64,000 nt of DNA from Numida meleagris. Taxonomy: Eukaryota; Chordata; Aves; Galliformes; Numididae. Position numbers and translations under genes: made by a program. The stretch lies in the NCBI RefSeq assembly GCF_002078875.1, contig NC_034410.1:98168384-98232383 (forward strand), in the 5' to 3' direction. Position 1 is the first letter of the stretch. Each line of letters begins with the position of its first letter. The notes under the pieces are model-generated. The model made no database searches. It was not told where the DNA came from and saw nothing but the letters and a program-made list of their open reading frames with translations. Positions 61,373 to 64,000 of the stretch are shown here, piece after piece.

Positions 61373-63389
61373 TGACTCTGTTTCATGATCAGTAAAGAAT
61401 TAGCTCTGCACTAATTCCATATATGGTTTACATAGGGACAAAAGGATGAAATATTTCAGCAGATATACTGAATGTCATACAACTGACAGCATGTGGCTTC
61501 ATCCTATTCTTTATTCAAAAATTAAATGCTAAGAAATAAAATAGACCTCCTGTTGACTCCCTTTTATGACTGCAGAAATATATAGGTTATCCTTACAATG
61601 AGACAAATGCCTAACCTCATTCCTGCATCTGGATGTAAAAACCAGTCCAAAACAATTTGCTATTAAAAGTGTCAGGGCTTTGGCCAAACAAGTAATTGAA
61701 AAAAATCTTCATCTAAAGTTCATGTGAAACAAATCCATTTTCTTTTCACGTAGAAATTCAGAAGAACAATAAACAGTTTGATCTCAGATATTTTGACTTT
61801 GTTTTACTTTTCTGTCCAAAATTAAATCTACATAAATTAGAAACAAAACAGCTCATTTAGAAGATGTTGCAATGATATGTTTCAGCTTTTTCTGATTTTG
61901 GCTCCTTTTTTCTTGGCTCAAAAAATGCTCTGTAGGTTATTCTGATCAACCCAACCCAAACTTCTTTCTCCCTGAGAAAAAAAAAATGCCTTTCTTATTT
62001 TGATCCTGCTTCTAAATGTAGCCTTCTGCTTTAACAGGTCGCTGCTGCTGGGGAATTGCTTTGAGGACTTGTCTAACTGATGTCATATGGCAAGCATGAA
62101 AATAAAACTACAAGAGAGGAACTGGAAGAAATATTGTTGGATTAATTATTCCACAGAAATTAAAATGGCATGATCCTAATCATGTAGTGGTTTCCTCTGA
62201 AACATGACTTCTATTTCCAGGGTCTCTATATATTGATTTATTCCAGCTGCTAGTGAGCAAAAATCAGAGGCTCTTCTCCAGGCTGGATTTTACATTAACA
62301 CTGGGACGCATTAAATACACATGCTCCAAATCTAGCTTGTTTTTCATGGTAGAAGAATGGCAATGTCCTAAGACTTAATAAGTGATGTATTTTAAAGCAA
62401 CAGTTCAGATAGGAAGAAGATAGTCATTCATGGCCAGGCAGTCCAGACTTGACCTCAGCTTCTCAGATGCCATGAAAGATTAAAACTTCTTGGAGGAGAT
62501 TTCTGAAGATCTGCTTCTGTCTGGACTTTGTCAGGGGATCTGTAAAATCTCCTACATGTAACCATGATCAATTAAGATTTAATTGTGATCTTAGTTCTGA
62601 CTAGGAGGACATTAATGTTCAGAGTAGGGATTTTTCAAAAGAAACTATTTAACCTCAAGACCATTTAGATGTAAAATCAGCCATGCAAGAGAAGAGGGTT
62701 TACAGAGCATGACACAAGACTGTAAAATGCGCAGTGCCGATATATGAAAGCTGTGGAACAGAAAAATCCTCCCAGTGCCTGTAGGAAGAATTTTGTTTTG
62801 CAGTGTGCCTGTGCTGCTGGCCACTGAGCTGATTTTCAGAAAATAGCTGACATGGCACTCTTTATCTACACTAAAGCTCAGCATTGGCTGTGAAGGTCAC
62901 CTTGACAGATGAACTTGCCCAGTGGAAAAAACCTCCTCCACAAGTAAATTAACAGGAAGATCCTGAGCTTGTTTTCCAGCGCCCACTGCGAGGGCCACAA
63001 GCCAGGGCCATATGTACACTGGAAACAGTATGTGGAACCATGTGATTGGGGAGTAATTTTTTGTGATGAATTTACAAACATGGGATTTTTTTCAAGTGGG
63101 TCTCTGATTTTGCACCTTAATTTTCAGTCACCTGGTGATGTTCCACCATATGCTCCTGTTAGGACCTACGACAAAAGCCTTTCTTTCTTCTTTCATTACT
63201 GAATAATAGAGAAGATGTTATTTATCCTAAACCCAATGATTTACATTACAGTTCCCAAGAGAAGCCACTTACTGTCCTTTAGCCATTGTTTCTTTCAAAG
63301 ATGAAGAGTTCTGTTGGAAGTGACATTTGAAGAACAGTTGGACTGTGTCCAACTGCATGACTGTTTCAGAGCTAACCAAAACATCATGG

Positions 63390-63505
63390 GTGGTGGGGCA
63401 TCAACCACCTTTTGAGGAAGACTGTCCCAGGGCTTGATGAGCATCACAGTAAAGACCTGTTTCCCAGTGCCTAGTCTGACTCTCCCCTAGTGCACCTTTG
63501 TGCCA
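63390..63505 (-). mobile_element. Probable CR1 LINE 3' remnant, diverged
   Basis: GTGGTGGGGCATCAACCACC, then GTCCCAGGGCTTGATGAGCA and ACAGTAAAGACCTGTTTCCC follow the order of the inverted CR1 ORF2 end (compare GGGGCATTCACCACCTCTCC at 54046). More diverged than the others. Confidence 0.6.
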
Positions 63506-64000
63506 TTTCTGCACAAAAACAGACCAAGAAGGACAAGAAGGGAAAGAGTAAAAGGACGACAGTCTGGTGTAAGAGTCACTGAGTTACTGAGCGAGGGGGA
63601 AATGAGTAAGAAGCCCTATCAGTCACATGGCAAGCAGATAAAGAAAATCATTACTTGTTAGTATACCTGAATTGCAATACATTGTTGCTGGGAAAGAAGG
63701 ATCTAAGCCGACAGCCTGCAAAGCTACCATTACTCATCAGGACCAGTCTTTGCCTTTTGCTCCTTCTGCAGACACAGCCTGACTATGTTCCCACCTTGAA
63801 CCAGAGTTAACCATGAAGAGGCTTTTCTAGGTACAGTTTGAATGGCCCCTCAAGGGCAGTGTTCTGACCCTTAAAAGTCATGTCTTTCATTAATTCCTCC
63901 CTCCTTCACTTTTCCTCATCCCAAACAATCTTTCCAAACTGGTCTTTCTGTCACTTCTGCTGTTGCTCCATGGCTGTGGCACACAGGGAAATATTAGAGG

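Larger units (their letters stand above)
58968..64000. other. Upstream flank without recognised gene
   Basis: 5 kb of mostly unique sequence. It contains a T run at 59318-59333, a purine-rich tract at 59752-59808 and two CR1 remnants (61262-61372, 63390-63505). The first exon of the human long isoform (beginning MEVEDSGGVVLTAYH) was not found; it may lie beyond the right edge. Confidence 0.6.

Overview
This window looks like an ordinary stretch of a bird nuclear genome, most likely a galliform such as chicken. It is A+T-rich, the genes are broken into short exons with GT/AG introns, and it carries several copies of the CR1 retrotransposon, whose 3' ends have the ATTCTGTG-type repeat typical of birds. 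I see no bacterial-type operon, CRISPR array, rRNA or tRNA gene.

Two protein genes meet tail to tail. Positions 1-7147 on the + strand hold the last six coding exons of LAMA1 (laminin subunit alpha-1): the end of LG4 and all of LG5, about 293 residues plus the stop. The wording of these exons (for example the ends SCPGAEQ and SRAFDLRGVFPHS) fits LAMA1 and not its paralogue LAMA2. From 12526 to 42805 on the - strand lies ARHGAP28, a Rho GTPase-activating protein. I could place 14 coding exons whose phases all agree; read from the ATG at 42771 they give 614 residues. LAMA1-ARHGAP28 is the neighbour pair of human 18p11.31, and the paralogous pair LAMA2-ARHGAP18 lies on human 6q; recognising both genes independently supports the assignment. 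The 5.4 kb between the two stop codons holds the two 3' UTRs. That of ARHGAP28 may be about 3.9 kb long.

From 42806 to 64000 I found no certain gene. A possible alternative 5' exon of ARHGAP28 lies at about 58711-58932 (-). It has a good donor, a matching phase, a TATA-like box upstream and an upstream ORF that would end 4 nt before the main ATG. If it is real, the stretch from 42806 to 58710 is a 15.9 kb first intron.

Repeats: a CR1 3' part (+) at about 13736-14540, an internally deleted CR1 (-) at about 53908-55140, four short CR1 remnants, several microsatellites, and an unexplained 35-bp sequence present twice 2.7 kb apart (45574 and 48311).

Functionally the genes are neighbours, not partners: LAMA1 is an extracellular basement-membrane protein and ARHGAP28 a cytoplasmic regulator of Rho. 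I did not find a new biological system here. All comparisons to human or mouse proteins are from memory, not from a search.
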